Below the pieces are notes generated by a model. It was not told the origin of the DNA and made no database searches. It was given only the letters and a program-made list of their open reading frames with translations. The translations under genes were made by a program, and so were the position numbers. Source: Pseudevernia furfuracea (taxonomy: Eukaryota; Ascomycota; Lecanoromycetes; Lecanorales; Parmeliaceae). Taken from it: a stretch of 64,000 nucleotides of DNA. The stretch spans positions 1,612,001 to 1,676,000 of the forward strand of contig JAIUPT010000042.1 of NCBI GenBank assembly GCA_022315425.1. The letters run 5' to 3'. Below, piece by piece: positions 9,412 through 21,287 of this stretch (its first letter is position 1; the number at the start of each line of letters is the position of its first letter).

Positions 9412-12400
9412 TTAGTCTTTGACGCTGAGAGGATGTTCTGAGACTAATTTCACCCCAAGGACATCGCGAAAGATAACGAATTTGTCGAGACAGAGAGCTT
9501 TGATGAGATCGTCGATTATTTGTTTATCCGTGAATACGAATTGTATGTTCACGATGTCGTTATTGACTTTTTCACGCACGAAATAATGAGCGATGTTAAT
9601 GTGCTTGATACGAGTATAAAACTAAGCGTTCTTAATGAGAGCAATTGCGTTCTAATTGTCGTCAAAGATTATAATAATCTTCGAGTCAGAGTCCCGAGGC
9701 CGCAGAAGTTGATTAAGAAGATTTTTTAATTAAATAACTTCTTTGATAATCAACGTTTGATCGATATACTCGACTTCGCAAGTGAATAACGCGACGATAA
9801 CTTAACGCTTTAATGATCAGCTGATAACGTCGTTATCGACGTTAAATAGATAGTCGAAGATAGATCTTCGAATCGAGTCGTTAGTTCAATCGAAATCGAT
9901 ATACTCGATGAGAGCTTAAAGAGATCCTTTATACACGAGTTCGTAGTGCATCGTGTCTCTAAGATATCGAAAGATTCGAATCACTGCATTTTAGTGTGTC
10001 TGAGTCGAGTTAATTAAATAGCGACTGAGAAGAGAGATAACATAAACGATATTAGAACGAGATTTTAATATAACATATATAAGGGATTTCACGACGAATT
10101 GATAATTCTCGCATAGCTTTCTCGGGGCAATATAGCCCTCTTTCGCAGATTATAGCTTGCGACTGGTTTTCAGAGGCGTGAAGACTGGATTAAGACTTTA
10201 GTAGTTGAAATGCTTTAAGAAACGAGTGATATAGACTGCTTGTTTCAGACGAAGAATATCGACGATACGATCCCTTTTGACGATTATGTTTAAATAATAG
10301 ACGTAAGATTCTAAGTCGAACATGTGAAACTTGTCATTGAGAATCTTTTTGATACGCTGAATGCCGATTTTACTGAGATCGATAATTAATATATCGTTCA
10401 TATAGAGGGTTACAGTGATGCTCTTCTTGACGTTCATAAAGACACTCTCGTTCGATTCGATGAGTATTAATTCGAGTTTCTTTATATACTTCGAGAAGTG
10501 TTAATATCAAATTCTGAGAGATTGCTTGAGTTCATAGAGAGTCTTATTTAGTTTATAAACTTTGATGTCGTTCTTGTTGAAATCATCGAACTATCGCACA
10601 TAAATTGTCTCTTGAACGTTATCGTAGAGAAAGGCGATTTTGACGTTTATTTGTTTCACGTTTTAGTTCAGGATCGCTATTAGAGCAAAGATCGTCTTAT
10701 AACTTATAAGCTTGATCACTGAGACGAACGTGTTATGATAGTCACGACCCTTCTGTTATTCGAAATCTCGAATCACTTAACGAGTCTTATAGCGAGTGAC
10801 TTTCTCAGCGAAGCCTCGCTTTACGATATAGACTCAGCGACCTCTTAGAATATAAATATCTGAAGACGTCTGAATTAGACATCAAGTATTATTGTTCATA
10901 AGAGATTTATATTCGTCTTATATAACGAGCTCTTAGTGCATGCGGGAGAGTTGATTAGAAATGACCTATTAATAGATCGTCGATTCGAAAATATTCGACT
11001 TATTAACATGATTCGTTAGTAACGCAAAGGTCGCGAATGTTCTCGAGAGAGGGTTAGATGATAGATCTCGCAGATTCGAAATCGTAGTATTAAGATGATT
11101 AAGAAGTATTCTTTAAATCGCACTTAACTCGAGGTCTTCGCGAATCATTTCGACGACAGTGAGGAAACGAGTTATTCTTTCGATAACTAATAATATAGTA
11201 ATTGATCGAGAGACTCGCGCGAACGCGATCGATGATACGACTCGTGCGAGGGACGAGGGCTTTAATATAGGCGTCTGCTTTTCAGCTGATTATAGAAAAT
11301 TTGATCTTAATCTGTTTATTGTAGATGCAGATGCAGTCGTTGAGAGCTTTATAATAAAGATAATGTCTTTCGAAATGTCAGTAATACGTTATTTATCAAG
11401 TGTCTTTTTTATAGCGAATGTTAATACATAAAGACGTTGTCGCTTGATCGAAGACTTATGAGCGTTCGTTTTTTCTTCGAGATTCATAATCAAGAAACGC
11501 TTCTCAACGAAGTAAACATTATTAACTCGAATAATCTTCTTCTTGATAAGGTTATATAGGCGAAAAATGAACTTCTCTTTATATCTCAGAAGAACACACT
11601 TTTCGCTTTTATTTACGAGTTTCTTTTGAATACGCTTTAACGCATAAACGATGAAATTAATCGTTCGCAGATAAGATAAAATGAGCTTTCGATAATGAAA
11701 AGTCTCAAATGACGTTATAATAATTCGAACGTTGAGGGATCGTAACATCAAATAATTAATAATGATCACGATTTTAGATTAGAAAGACTTGTTGAGCTGA
11801 GAACTTAGTAGTATAAAATATATCTTATATAGTAAGATCTGCTTAAAACGTTCGATCGTCTCGTTTATTTCGAGATTCTTAGATATAGTGAACTTCTATC
11901 TAATTTCGCACTGAAGAAGATAATTCAAGAAGATCTTGAACATATACTCTCTCTTATTGTCGAGACGAATATGATAGATCTTATAGTCTCATGACTTTAA
12001 AAAGACTTTGAAACGTAAGAACATAACAAACGTTTCACTCTTATAACGAATATAATACACTTCAAAGTAGGAGATGAAATTATTCTTGAATATTATAAAG
12101 TATTTATAGTTATTGAATTCAGTAAAAGATAGAGACTCTACGAGATTACTATAAACAAATTCGTTAGACTGCGTTTCTGACTCTGTGAGACTATTATAAG
12201 AAACAGTCTTTTAACGTCTTATGATATAATATTCGCAGATGTACTTCTTCGCAATGTTCTTAATGAAGTTTATCTCAACGATCATATTTGAAAGCTTATT
12301 TAGATTGTTCTAATTCAAATGACTCATACGAGCATATCAGAGTTGATAAATAAGATTCGAGAGCACACTATAGGCGATTAAAGCACTATTTCGACTCTGT

Positions 12401-13770
12401 CAGAGATTCAAAAAGAAGAGATCACGATTACGAGTATCGATAAGCTTTAAATTGTTCTTGATAAGAATACACTCTATCTTATAAAAGGAGATAGCGATAT
12501 CGAAGTTCAGAAGTTTATCGATCGAGAGAAGATTAACGTTCATATCGAATATATATAAGACATTGCGCAGAGTGACTGTCACACACTCTTTTCTAATCAC
12601 ACAGTCGAGATTAATAATGTTATAGTCTTAAAGCTGTACTTCGCTTTTCTCGATGCTCTTGATCGATCGAGAATAGATCTTTTCGTAGATAATGAATATC
12701 GAACGATTCGCGAAAGAATGACGAGAGCAGTCTAAATCTACGACGACTCGAATAAGGAGATTTACGAAATTCGCAGTTATGAAACTATATTCGAGAGCTT
12801 TCGTGACGATTAGATTGATGACTTAATCATCAGTCGCATCGAGAATATTAAAGTCGTTCGAGTTAATATTCGAATAATATATGATGAAGTTCAATTTCTT
12901 CAAAAAGATATAATTGATATTAAGATAATCGTTCTTCTCTAAAGCAGAGACATTAAAAGACGTCTCTTTAATGCGCTTACGCTTGTTACTTAAAAGTTTA
13001 TTCTCGAAGTCGAAGATCTTTATCTTCTTCTTCTTTTTCTCTTTTGTTATGAATTTCTCAGACTTAAGATAAGAAAACTTGATTTAACATTTAATAAAGA
13101 GATATCTGAATTTGTAATTAGCTATCTTACACGAAGAGTAGATCTCACGATTGATATTAAAGTCGTCGAGATTATTAAAAGTAGCTTATTTGTCTTTGTT
13201 CTTATCGTTACGAACGATATATATGATCAGTTCTTCTTCTTTGAAAAAGATTTTAACTTCTTCGTTTACGACGATCACGACAATCTCTTAAAACTTGACG
13301 AACTTGTTTTTAAAGAGATTATAATTTTGAATATAACTTGACTCGAATATGTCGTAAGAGTCGTCAAGTCTTATAAGAAAAATTAGAATTCGCAGAGACT
13401 TCGAAATAACGAGAGATTTATAAAGGCTAATAATGTCGAAGATAATCTTACGAAAGTTCTTTTCATATTAACGAACTCTCTCTTCTTCAAGAGTGAGATC
13501 GAATATTCGACGCATTAATTTCCTATAGAGATTCGTGCTCTTAGACTAATAGTTCTTGATTAAAATATCGAGCATAATCTAAGAGTCTTTATCGTCGAAT
13601 TCGACTTCGACGAGTTCGCGATCGCTATTCTCGAGACGATAAAAGATAGCGATATAGACTTTATGACTAATAATCGCATTAAAGAGAACAAGATTATTAA
13701 GCATTAATCAACTGTTGATATTTTGCTTTCATCGACGATATCTTAAATTAGACTTCAAAATAATAATAAA
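9412..13770 (-). pseudogene. C2 gag-pol polyprotein remnant
   Basis: Read right to left on minus: Gag (about 13700-13100) with a charged helical core and a damaged zinc knuckle; aspartic protease near 12700; GAG-pre-integrase block VTLRNVLYIFDMNVNLLSIDKLL (12400-12600); integrase core (about 12250-11850) and C-terminus KCVLLRYKEKFIFRLYN (11389-11769); RT (10620-10200); and RNase H ending near 9412. No frame stays open for more than about 130 codons. The + strand ORFs at 9520-9729 and 11159-11431 are antisense shadows. Confidence 0.75.
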
Positions 13771-15241
13771 GTTTAAAAGAAAAGCGCTTCCCCCTTCGAG
13801 AGAGTCAGTCGTTAAAACTATTAAAACTGATATGTTTCTTATAACGCCTTATGCGCTTGATTCTCCGTCGATTATAGATGTTAAGAATTACTAAAAAGGT
13901 TTCTAAGAACGATACATACGATATGAATAATAACGACGATAATGTTCAAACGAAAGACTTAGCTTAAGAGATAACTAAGGCGATAAAGAACGAAGATCTT
14001 AAAGTCGAAGAAGTCGAAGTCGAAGAAGTGAGATTCAAAGAACTTTTGACACGAAGATCGAATAACTTAATATCACTTAAGACACTGAGAATGTCTTCGC
14101 TAACTTCGAATTAAAAGTCGACACTATTAACGTTCGCGAAAGCAGTGAGAGTGAAATAGATACTCTAATCTTCGTTAGAGTTCTCGAGAGTTTTATCGAT
14201 ATCTAACAACTTTTGCTGTTAATCTTCGAGTTCTTACACGAGAAATAAAAAGTGTTTATACTTAAATCTTCGATAGATACGAGCGATATTATTGAGATAA
14301 AAGATACTTAGAGATAAGAAAGATTTAAATTAATCTAATTTTCGCTGAGACTATATCGAAGACAATTGCTAAAGACGTGTAAATCTTCGAAGAGAAATAA
14401 CGTTCTTCTTATACTGAGTCTTCGACAGAAACTCGAATTTAAAATAGTCGCTTCGATGACTATCGTCGTGAGATGAAGTCATATTCGACGATAGAATAAA
14501 GTCGAATAACGATAAAAAGAATTCGATAACTGAGCCCCAGCTCTCTTCTTTAGAGAACTTGTGGGATCGAAAGATCTATCTCAATAAGAAATTCTTGTTG
14601 TTTTGATCTTCAACAGACGTATACGCGCTCTAAATAAAGATTTATCGATAACTAAGTCTCAGCTCTCTTCTTTAGAGAACTTATAAAATCAAAAGATCTA
14701 TCTTAATAAGAAATCCTTATTGTTTTGACTCTCAACAGACGTATACGCGCTCTGAGTAAAGATTTGTTGATAACTAATTAACTCTAAAGTGTGATTAGAC
14801 GATTTGATGCTGAAGTTCAGTCTCTTAAGTCGTTATAATTAATTCGATTCACGTGAACGCTTTATTAACGTTAAAGCGATATATATCGCGAGAGAAATGT
14901 TCTCGTTGAACGTATTTAACGTGTCTCACGCAGGGAAGCTAACAATGTTTCAGAGATCTTAATGAAATTCGATCGCACGATCGTATAACGAGTTCGACGT
15001 TCGACGTTCGATTAGATTCGATATGTCGAGAGTCGATTTGCGATAGAACTCTCAGCCTCTCGAATTTCAAAGACGATCATTTTATAGAGAACAATGCCCA
15101 TCTCAAGAAGATTAAAAAACAGAGTCTTATAGCTGTCGCGGCGTTCATTGCGATGAACTCGTGATGCTTAAAGGTCACTGTGACTCTGATAGACATAGAA
15201 TATAAGTGAAACAGTCGCCGAACAAGTCCGGGCTTATAACC

Positions 15242-15363
15242 TGTCAAAAATAGATGATAGAACACTTAGTTGTTAACTATAGAATGCTACGAGAGTAAAG
15301 AGCGACTATGAGAATACGCCTTAGCGCATCACGTGACCATGTCACGTGACCCGAATTTTGACA
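15242..15363 (-). repeat. 5' LTR of C2 (122-bp form)
   Basis: Contains the tandem CACGTGACCATGTCACGTGA block absent from its partner LTR. The primer-binding sequence lies just left, at 15230-15241. Confidence 0.8.
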
Positions 15364-15990
15364 AAATTCGATTTAAAGCATTTGAACATTAATCTTAAGA
15401 AGAACGATGAAGTCTTTCTTAAATTATATAACGAATACTTTATTTTTGATCTATTTAATCGTAAGCTATCTTAATAGCGTGTGAGTCCCTTTAAAGTCTT
15501 AGTTAAGATTGATCGTATAATATATCGATTACAGTTATCGTTAATTATAAAAATTCATTTAGTTATCTTCGTCGCTTAATTAAAATTCTCGATTGTTATC
15601 GCAATATAAATCTTAGATTCGTATAGAAGACGTATTAATATTAAATCTTCTTCGATATTTAATGAAGAAGACGAAGTCGAAGAAGATAAATTTAAGAGAA
15701 TTAAGAATAAGAGATCAAAACGTAATAAAAGACTCGAATATTTAATAAAGTGAAAGAACTGAGGCAATGAATATAACGTGTGATACTTAATCGACGATTT
15801 GCTTAAGGCTATGAATCTCGTTAATGATTACGAGAATAATTAGACACTGTTATTAATATTTATACGACGTCGAGAGAAGAATATTAAGATTACGTAAGCA
15901 TCTTCGTAATCGCTTAAGCAAGTTTCGTAATCACTTAAATAATCGCTTAAGCGAGAACGAGAAAGGTCGCGAAAGACTTCGTAAAATCTT
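15364..15990 (+). pseudogene. gypsy fragment: integrase C-terminus and chromodomain
   Basis: Plus-strand reading gives NLKKNDEVFLKLYNEYF, then QQR-type KLS, FKVLVKIDRIIYRLQL, a strand ending VAQL, an acidic linker, and the chromodomain YLIK-KN-GNEYNV-YLIDD with Trp codons turned to stops. It resembles the end of gypsy-1 in order but differs in sequence, so it is another family. Both ends are broken by neighbours. Confidence 0.6.
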
Positions 15991-15999
15991 TTATGAGAA

Positions 16000-17215
16000 T
16001 TAATGTTAATTTATATATTATTTGTTTTATGTTATTTAACGAGAACGCCAACTTTGTTTTTCTTTATTAATATTTGATATGTGATTCTACGAAAGTCTTT
16101 CGTAAAAGACACTTTTCTTGCTTCTGCTTGAAGAGTCTAGACCAAGTATGTATTTACTTCTTCGACATTCACTTAGACAGATTTCTAGATAGCAAGAATT
16201 CATCTTCTTTTCACATTATAACATTGACCATAACAGAAAGCACTCGTTATAAGATACGTTAAATTTTAATTATTAATTTCAATCGTACGAATATTTAACG
16301 AGTTAAGAATACTCTTAATATCAAATTTTATATAACGAATCTAAATGCTTACGCTTATTATCTAAATATAACAATTATTCGCGATCGCATAAAGAGAACG
16401 ATTCGTTTAAAACAAGTAAAGTACGTAAAGCGAATATTTCGTGATAATAACATATAAAAGATCAAATTAGTGTCGATTTTTATAAAGACGTTAATCAAAT
16501 TAATCTTTATAAAGAACGATTATTTAATTACGTTTAAGAACAAACTATAATATTAATTCGTCGTCGACTTATTAATATATATGATATTAAAAACTCGATT
16601 CGATATAACTTACGCTATCTCGATAATCAGTCGTTATACTTATAATCTTATCAAGAAACATTAAGAAATCATTAAGCTTATCTTTTGATATCTTAAGAAT
16701 ATTATTAATCTTTAATTCACTTTTTAAGAGACTCTCTTTAATCTTATAAACTATATTAATTTTAATCAAATCGAATATATTATAACTCGTCGATTCATCT
16801 TTAAATATGTATTTAATATTAATAATAACGTTATTAATCAATTCTCGAAGCGTTAAATAATCGTTATTTTATCGATTTATAAAATCGAATATATTAAGTA
16901 AATTTAAATAATTAAGAAAGTTATCTAACTGCGTAGTCTTTTAACATTATTGAGATTAAATAATAATACTTTAAAAATCGTTATTATTTATGAGAACAAT
17001 TAAGACGTTATTACGTTAATTAAGAACTCTCGTTTATATAATTATATTAAGCATATCGAAATCGTTAATTATTTCTATAGAGAGAAGATCGTCGATAAAA
17101 TAATAACTTTCGAATACACGCTCATTAATAAGTAGATAGTTGACGAACTAATCAAGATTTTAATAAGAAATAAGTTTAAGATGTTTCGTAATGTAATTGA
17201 TCTGAAATAGAGACA
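16000..17215 (+). pseudogene. second copia family: RT end and RNase H
   Basis: From about 16280 the + strand, read through RIP stops, gives LNAYAYYLNITIIRDRIKRT, a MILKTRFDITYAISIISRY block and a TTRRFIFKYVF block. The final RNase H motif at about 16970-17210 is KHIEIVNYFYREKIVDKII with VDELIKILIRNKF. These are canonical for copia RT/RNase H but clearly different from C1-C6. The stretch 16000-16280 is not interpretable. The minus-strand ORF at 16587-16841 is a shadow. Confidence 0.65.
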
Positions 17216-17464
17216 TTAACGACACTTTTATAAAAGTCATTTTTTTATCAACTAAATAAAATAAGACAACCTTTTATCAATTCAAGTCCTTCGCATAGAT
17301 GCACCGCATCAGTCGAACTTAAGCTTAGTAATCCCGAGCGCCGAGTTACTAAAGTGAAAAGAATACGGAAATTTTGACATTTAGTCTCGTCTCACCCTAG
17401 CTCTCTCTCTCTCAAGTCAGCTCTAGTCCCAGTCTGAGGCTCATGACTGGGCGAGGCGGGGCTG
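17216..17464 (+). other. unassigned sequence after the second copia RNase H
   Basis: Includes a less eroded, GC-richer block (17280-17465) with a CT run (ctctctctctc) and the words tgaggctcatgactgggcga. Its position suggests 3' UTR/LTR of that copia family; no second LTR copy is present to confirm. Confidence 0.3.
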
Positions 17465-17654
17465 GTTAAAGCGCTAAATCGTTAGCTCGTATTAGTGTCG
17501 TTAATACGTTAGTCTTTATTAGTATAAGTGCTGAATACTATTATAATAAGAATTATATATTAAAGTACTTTAAAAAAGAAGCATTAGTCTTTTTACGTCT
17601 TTATAAAGAATATAATATTTCTATTAACGTCTTAATTATTAAAAAGCTTAATCA
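17465..17654 (+). pseudogene. gypsy-3d integrase C-terminus, left piece
   Basis: Reads SISAEYYYNKNYILKYFKKEAL-FLRLYKEYNI then KKLNQ, the same block as 5344-5562 and 34230-34415 but on +. The frame stops at 17654 where element X inserts and resumes at 28024 (QYIKLFKILKKTNRLAYKLD). Confidence 0.7.
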
Positions 17655-17835
17655 GTATATATAAAAGAATAAGGTAGGGCTGAGCTAAAAAACCTTAATT
17701 TGTATGTGTAGCCAATAATCAAATCGTCAGTTCTACGCTTTTTGGCTAGACTCGCTTTGTTAGCCCGCTAGGCCTTCCGAGCACCCTCATCAAAAAATTT
17801 GGTGGTTTCTTTTTGCAACTTCAACCACTCTATTC
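17655..17835 (+). mobile_element. element X copy 1, left piece
   Basis: Begins GTATATATAAAAG directly after TCA of gypsy-3d and matches 46096-46290 base for base over most of its length. It is interrupted at 17835 by copia C3 and continues at 27335. No coding capacity. Confidence 0.75.
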
Positions 17836-17944
17836 TGTCAAAATTCGGGTCACGTGATGCGCTAAGGCGCATCCTCATAGTCGCTCTTTACTCTCGTAGC
17901 ATTCTATAGTTTACAACTAAGTGTCCTATCACCTATTCTTGATA
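17836..17944 (+). repeat. 5' LTR of C3 (109-bp form)
   Basis: TGTCAAAATTCGGGTCACG...TTCTTGATA; the final CA is now TA, a RIP-type change. Confidence 0.85.
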
Positions 17945-17956
17945 GGTTATGAGCCC
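17945..17956 (+). promoter_or_regulatory. primer-binding site of C3 (half-tRNA-iMet type)
   Basis: GGTTATGAGCCC directly after the 5' LTR is complementary to GGGCTCATAACC of the initiator-Met tRNA anticodon arm, the same internal tRNA priming known from Drosophila copia. The best-kept copy is in C6 (59165-59176). Confidence 0.7.
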
Positions 17957-18359
17957 GGACTTGCTCGGCGACTGTTTCACTTATATTCTATGTCTATCAG
18001 AGCCACAGTGACCTCTAAGCATCACGAGTTTATCGCAATGAACGCCGCGACAGCTATGAGACTCTATTTTTTAATCTTCTTAAGATGGGCATTGTTCTTT
18101 ACAAAATAATCGTCTTTGAAATTCGAGAGGCTGAAAGTCCTATCGCAAATCGACTTTCGACATATCGAATCTAATCGAAGGTCGAACGTCGAACTCGTTA
18201 TACGATCGTGCGATCGAATTTCACTAAGGTCTCTGAAACATTGTCAGCTTCTCTGCGTGAAACACGTTAAATACGCTCAACGAGAACATTTCTCTCGCGA
18301 TATATATCGCTTTAACGTTAATAAAGCGTTCACGTGAATCGAATTAATTATAACGACTT

Positions 18360-18564
18360 TGTCAGGACCAGTACAGAGTCAAGTCATGTAGGTGTATAGA
18401 ATGAGACAACTAGATACAGGACAACTATGTACTGGGAGGAAGGCCATATATGTATGGCTGAGTGAACCTGCCAAGGCACGCTAAGCCTAAAAGGGATAGT
18501 GTGTCAACAAAGGAATGCTAACACAGGTAGGTGTCACCAAGGGATGCGAGGTACGCTCGTAACA
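18360..18564 (-). repeat. 3' LTR of the Gag-only element
   Basis: 205 bp; minus strand TGTTACGAGCG...CCTGACA. Identical by eye to the 5' LTR. A RIP-eroded partial copy lies at 32986-33100. Confidence 0.92.
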
Positions 18565-19167
18565 CTACCCCCCCCCTTCGAAAAGACATGTCCTCATGGC
18601 TGTACTAGAGTCGTTCGCTATGCATGCAAGTGCAAGAAAGACAAAAAGCAGAAAATAACATGGTGCTGGGGGGCCGGCGTTATCCTTTTCCGCGATGGTG
18701 CTGATCCCCTGTTGCTTCGGTGACGCCTTGGCGATGCCATGTCGCTAGCATGAGGTCATGCGGTAGCAGGGGTGCTGGAATGGCCTCCATTGATGAAGAA
18801 TTGAAGAAATGGTGGCCATTAATGGTTTTTGGTGTAGGTGGTCTACACGAAATTTGATTTGCGGCCGGAGAAGAAAATCGCTGAATGAAGGCCTCTCATT
18901 GGTCCATTTGACGACCCGAACCGTTAGCCGCGCGCTAAAGACGTCATGTCGTTGCTTTCTCGGTTCCGACGCAATATTTGCGTTCTATTGCAGCATTATT
19001 GGCCTGATCAGGTGCCTCAGGGCCATTGCTGAAGGTGTAATAGGGTCCAGGAAGTACTGGGACGGGTTATGGGACCAGGGGGACCTGTGGGACGGACGCT
19101 TAGTCGGGTAGTGGGCGGAAGGGTTCTGAGAGGGGAACGCAGGCCTGAGACTGGTTCCTTGACAGTA

Positions 19168-20379
19168 TTATTGCATGTCAGAGTCGCTAGGCTCCGAGTC
19201 GGACTCTGCTGCTTTATCTGCTGCGGTGTACTTTGGGTTAGGGCAACTCTTCTTTCGATGGCCCGGCTGTCCACAGTTAAAGCATAGAATGTCTTTGTTC
19301 AACTCTTCCTGGGTTGAGGAAGGCGTGGAAATGACAATAGCAGACAGACGATTGAGAAGATTGACACGCTTGTCGAGGTCCTGGGCACGCAGAGTGTTGT
19401 TCGTCTTGATCAAGTAGTCTCTCATCGAGAGAAGTGTGGGAAACCCTTCATGGAGACCGCTGACACCGGTAAATTTGGTGTTGAGTCTGGTATTCAATCT
19501 CTTTGCGAGATCGTTCATTAGAGTACTCTCATTGATAGCTAGCTCTTCGCCTAATCGCTTGAATTTTGTGAAGAAATCGCGGAAAGGCAGCGCTGGATCC
19601 TGACGTAGAGAGTCATATTCTCGCCTAGCGTTTGCTCGACGATCGATGTCCTGATAAGACTCAGCGAGGTCATCCATGACGTCCTTGACCGTCATATAGG
19701 GGTTGAGAAAGTCGGGTTGACGACGAATGGCGACTGTCTCCTGGGCATCGCCTTCAACACGGTTGACTACATAGATAATCTTAGACCGCTCACTTGGGTA
19801 GTGATCTTCGTTAACTATGAGTTTGTCCAGGATGGCGTTCGACCAGGCCTGCCAAGTAGGGTCTACACCGTTTGTAAACATTGCTGAGTCCGGCATGCGA
19901 GTGGACTTCTTCGTCTTGTTGGTTGCAGAAGGAACTTCGGCGGGGGCGAGGGCGGGGGAGGCCTGACCAGACCCAGCCTGCTTGATAGGCTCGTCCGAAT
20001 TGAGTTGTGCATGTTCTGCATCCAGGTACTTCTTCTTGTATACACGAATGGTGTCGTGAGATTCGGAGAGTTTGGTCTGGAGGCGATCGACTTCTTCATG
20101 TAATTGGTCTCTCTCTTCCTCGACGCGAGACTTCTCTTTGCTCAACGTGTCGTAGTGGATGCCTACATGAAGGCACTGGTCTCGCTCATAGCGAAGGTTC
20201 ATTAGCATTTCCATGACCTCGTTTGGTCGCTTCTGGGACCACTGTTGCAACTGGGCAACGTTGGAAATCTTCCAGGCGTCCTCTATGTCAGTGGCGTCAT
20301 TTTCTGACACGACCGAATAGCGTCTATCCTGTGCTTGCTTCCTCACTGTCTTGATTGCGTCTTTTGCGTTTCCTGGCAT
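19168..20379 (-). CDS. gag: retrotransposon Gag polyprotein (capsid/nucleocapsid)
   Basis: 403 codons from an ATG at 20379 (MPGNAKDAIKTVRKQ, good AACATGCC context); an upstream in-frame ATG at 20442 would add 21 residues. Order: N-terminal basic/helical part; a coiled coil (about residues 90-145, RVEEERDQLHEEVDRLQTKL); a Pro/Ala linker; a Ty3-type Gag core with the WQAWSNAILDKL and FRDFFTKFKRLGEEL helices; and a CCHC zinc knuckle CFNCGQPGHRKKSC (C-X2-C-X4-H-X4-C) close to the acidic C-terminus. Known role of such proteins: assemble the particle and package element RNA. The uninterrupted frame in a region where all other transposon frames are broken suggests recent insertion. No protease or RT follows. 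Confidence 0.9.
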   Translation of the reverse strand: MPGNAKDAIKTVRKQAQDRRYSVVSENDATDIEDAWKISNVAQLQQWSQKRPNEVMEMLMNLRYERDQCLHVGIHYDTLSKEKSRVEEERDQLHEEVDRLQTKLSESHDTIRVYKKKYLDAEHAQLNSDEPIKQAGSGQASPALAPAEVPSATNKTKKSTRMPDSAMFTNGVDPTWQAWSNAILDKLIVNEDHYPSERSKIIYVVNRVEGDAQETVAIRRQPDFLNPYMTVKDVMDDLAESYQDIDRRANARREYDSLRQDPALPFRDFFTKFKRLGEELAINESTLMNDLAKRLNTRLNTKFTGVSGLHEGFPTLLSMRDYLIKTNNTLRAQDLDKRVNLLNRLSAIVISTPSSTQEELNKDILCFNCGQPGHRKKSCPNPKYTAADKAAESDSEPSDSDMQ

Positions 20380-20999
20380 GTTAAATGATTTCTTTTGAAA
20401 AAGGGAAGAAAAGAAGGGGAGAGCGGTCAAGTTACTCCGCAAACTAAGGTGACAGCCAGTCAGAAGGTGTCAGGGAGGATCAAAGTGTTTCCGCTTTTCT
20501 TGGTGTTGAAAGAAAAAGTGTCAAAAAGCTGCGGGAAGCCGATTTTCTTTGTTTCTTATGCAACTTTTTTATTTGCTGACCGTTTGACACCTAGCAAAGA
20601 ATGTGAATGCTTTGAAGTGTGTTCTTTGTGAAGGTGTTACGCTGAGGGGGTGGTTTGTTGACAAACTGAGATGTGAAGCCCAGGCGGGGCAGAATTTGCG
20701 GGCAGAGAAGGCGGAGAAGCAGTGTTCGCCCAGAGAAGGTTTTCTTGCGGAGGGTCCTGTGAAGGCGTTTCTTGACCGAATTGGGCGCCGTGAAAACCCT
20801 GTGTTATTTGGTCGACATGCTCAATGAAGAGGTCGTTCGTTTGCTGATTTTTTTTGAGTAATTTCGAGTCTGATTCCGTTGCCTTGTAGCAGGCTCGCTG
20901 TGGGGTGAGGAGGTGTTTTGACGATTTCTTTCTGATTCGCTAAGTCGTACGAATGATTCAGTAACTTCTTTATCCTTGCTCACTGTACACAAGGCGGTT

Positions 21000-21218
21000 C
21001 TCCCCCTTGCCGTCTGGTGGCCAGACCCAGAGGTGCCTATCTCAATGGTCGATATTGATCTCAACCGGTGTTAATGGTGTCTTGGTCTCACTTAGTCTCT
21101 TGATAAACAATTCTCTGCCCGTATGGTGGGTAGACCCAGGGATACGATATCTCAATGGTCGATATTGACCTCAACCCGAAGGTGTCTTGGTCTCACTTAG
21201 TCTCTTGATAAAGCTCCT
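21000..21218 (-). repeat. tandem duplication in the leader of the Gag-only element
   Basis: Two imperfect units of about 100-110 bp, each with tggtcgatattga, ctcaac and gtgtcttggtctcacttag, lie between gag and the 5' LTR. Possible packaging or regulatory sequence; role unknown. Confidence 0.65.
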
Positions 21219-21287
21219 GCCAGCAAATTTCTTTGAATTCGCTTGCTGTCAAAAAAAACGAATGGAGTGAGGGTGATCTAGTTGTAG

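Larger units (their letters stand above)
8870..15363 (-). mobile_element. Ty1/copia copy C2, both LTRs, RIP-eroded
   Basis: 6494 bp with 3' LTR at 8870-8978 and 5' LTR at 15242-15363, matching C3 and C4 throughout. Its flanks do not repeat (TCGCA left, AATTC right), and its left flank is copia C1 while its right flank is a gypsy fragment, so it looks recombined after insertion. The leader has two tandem copies of a roughly 122-bp unit (about 14521-14765). Confidence 0.8.

Noticed and set aside
11159..11431. Recurring ORF (also 24762-25034, 38595-38867, 62975-63160) with RETRANA...TTR and FDxDLFIxDADAV
   Set aside because: Antisense to the copia region between integrase and RT. Openness follows from TCG/CGA-rich composition; no start context or domain.
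15077..15265. Leader ORF present in several copia copies (MSIRVTVTFKHHEFIAMNAA-type, also at 17921-18109)
   Set aside because: Conserved between copies but also overlaps the primer-binding region, and the bases would be conserved simply as the family's leader. No evidence of coding constraint can be seen from RIP-mutated copies.
16587..16841. Minus-strand 84-codon ORF
   Set aside because: The plus strand here reads copia-type RT/RNase H motifs through RIP stops, so the minus frame is a shadow.
20603..21064. Extra ORFs in the leader of the Gag-only element
   Set aside because: Short, no domain, located in the non-coding leader upstream of gag; chance ORFs in higher-GC sequence.
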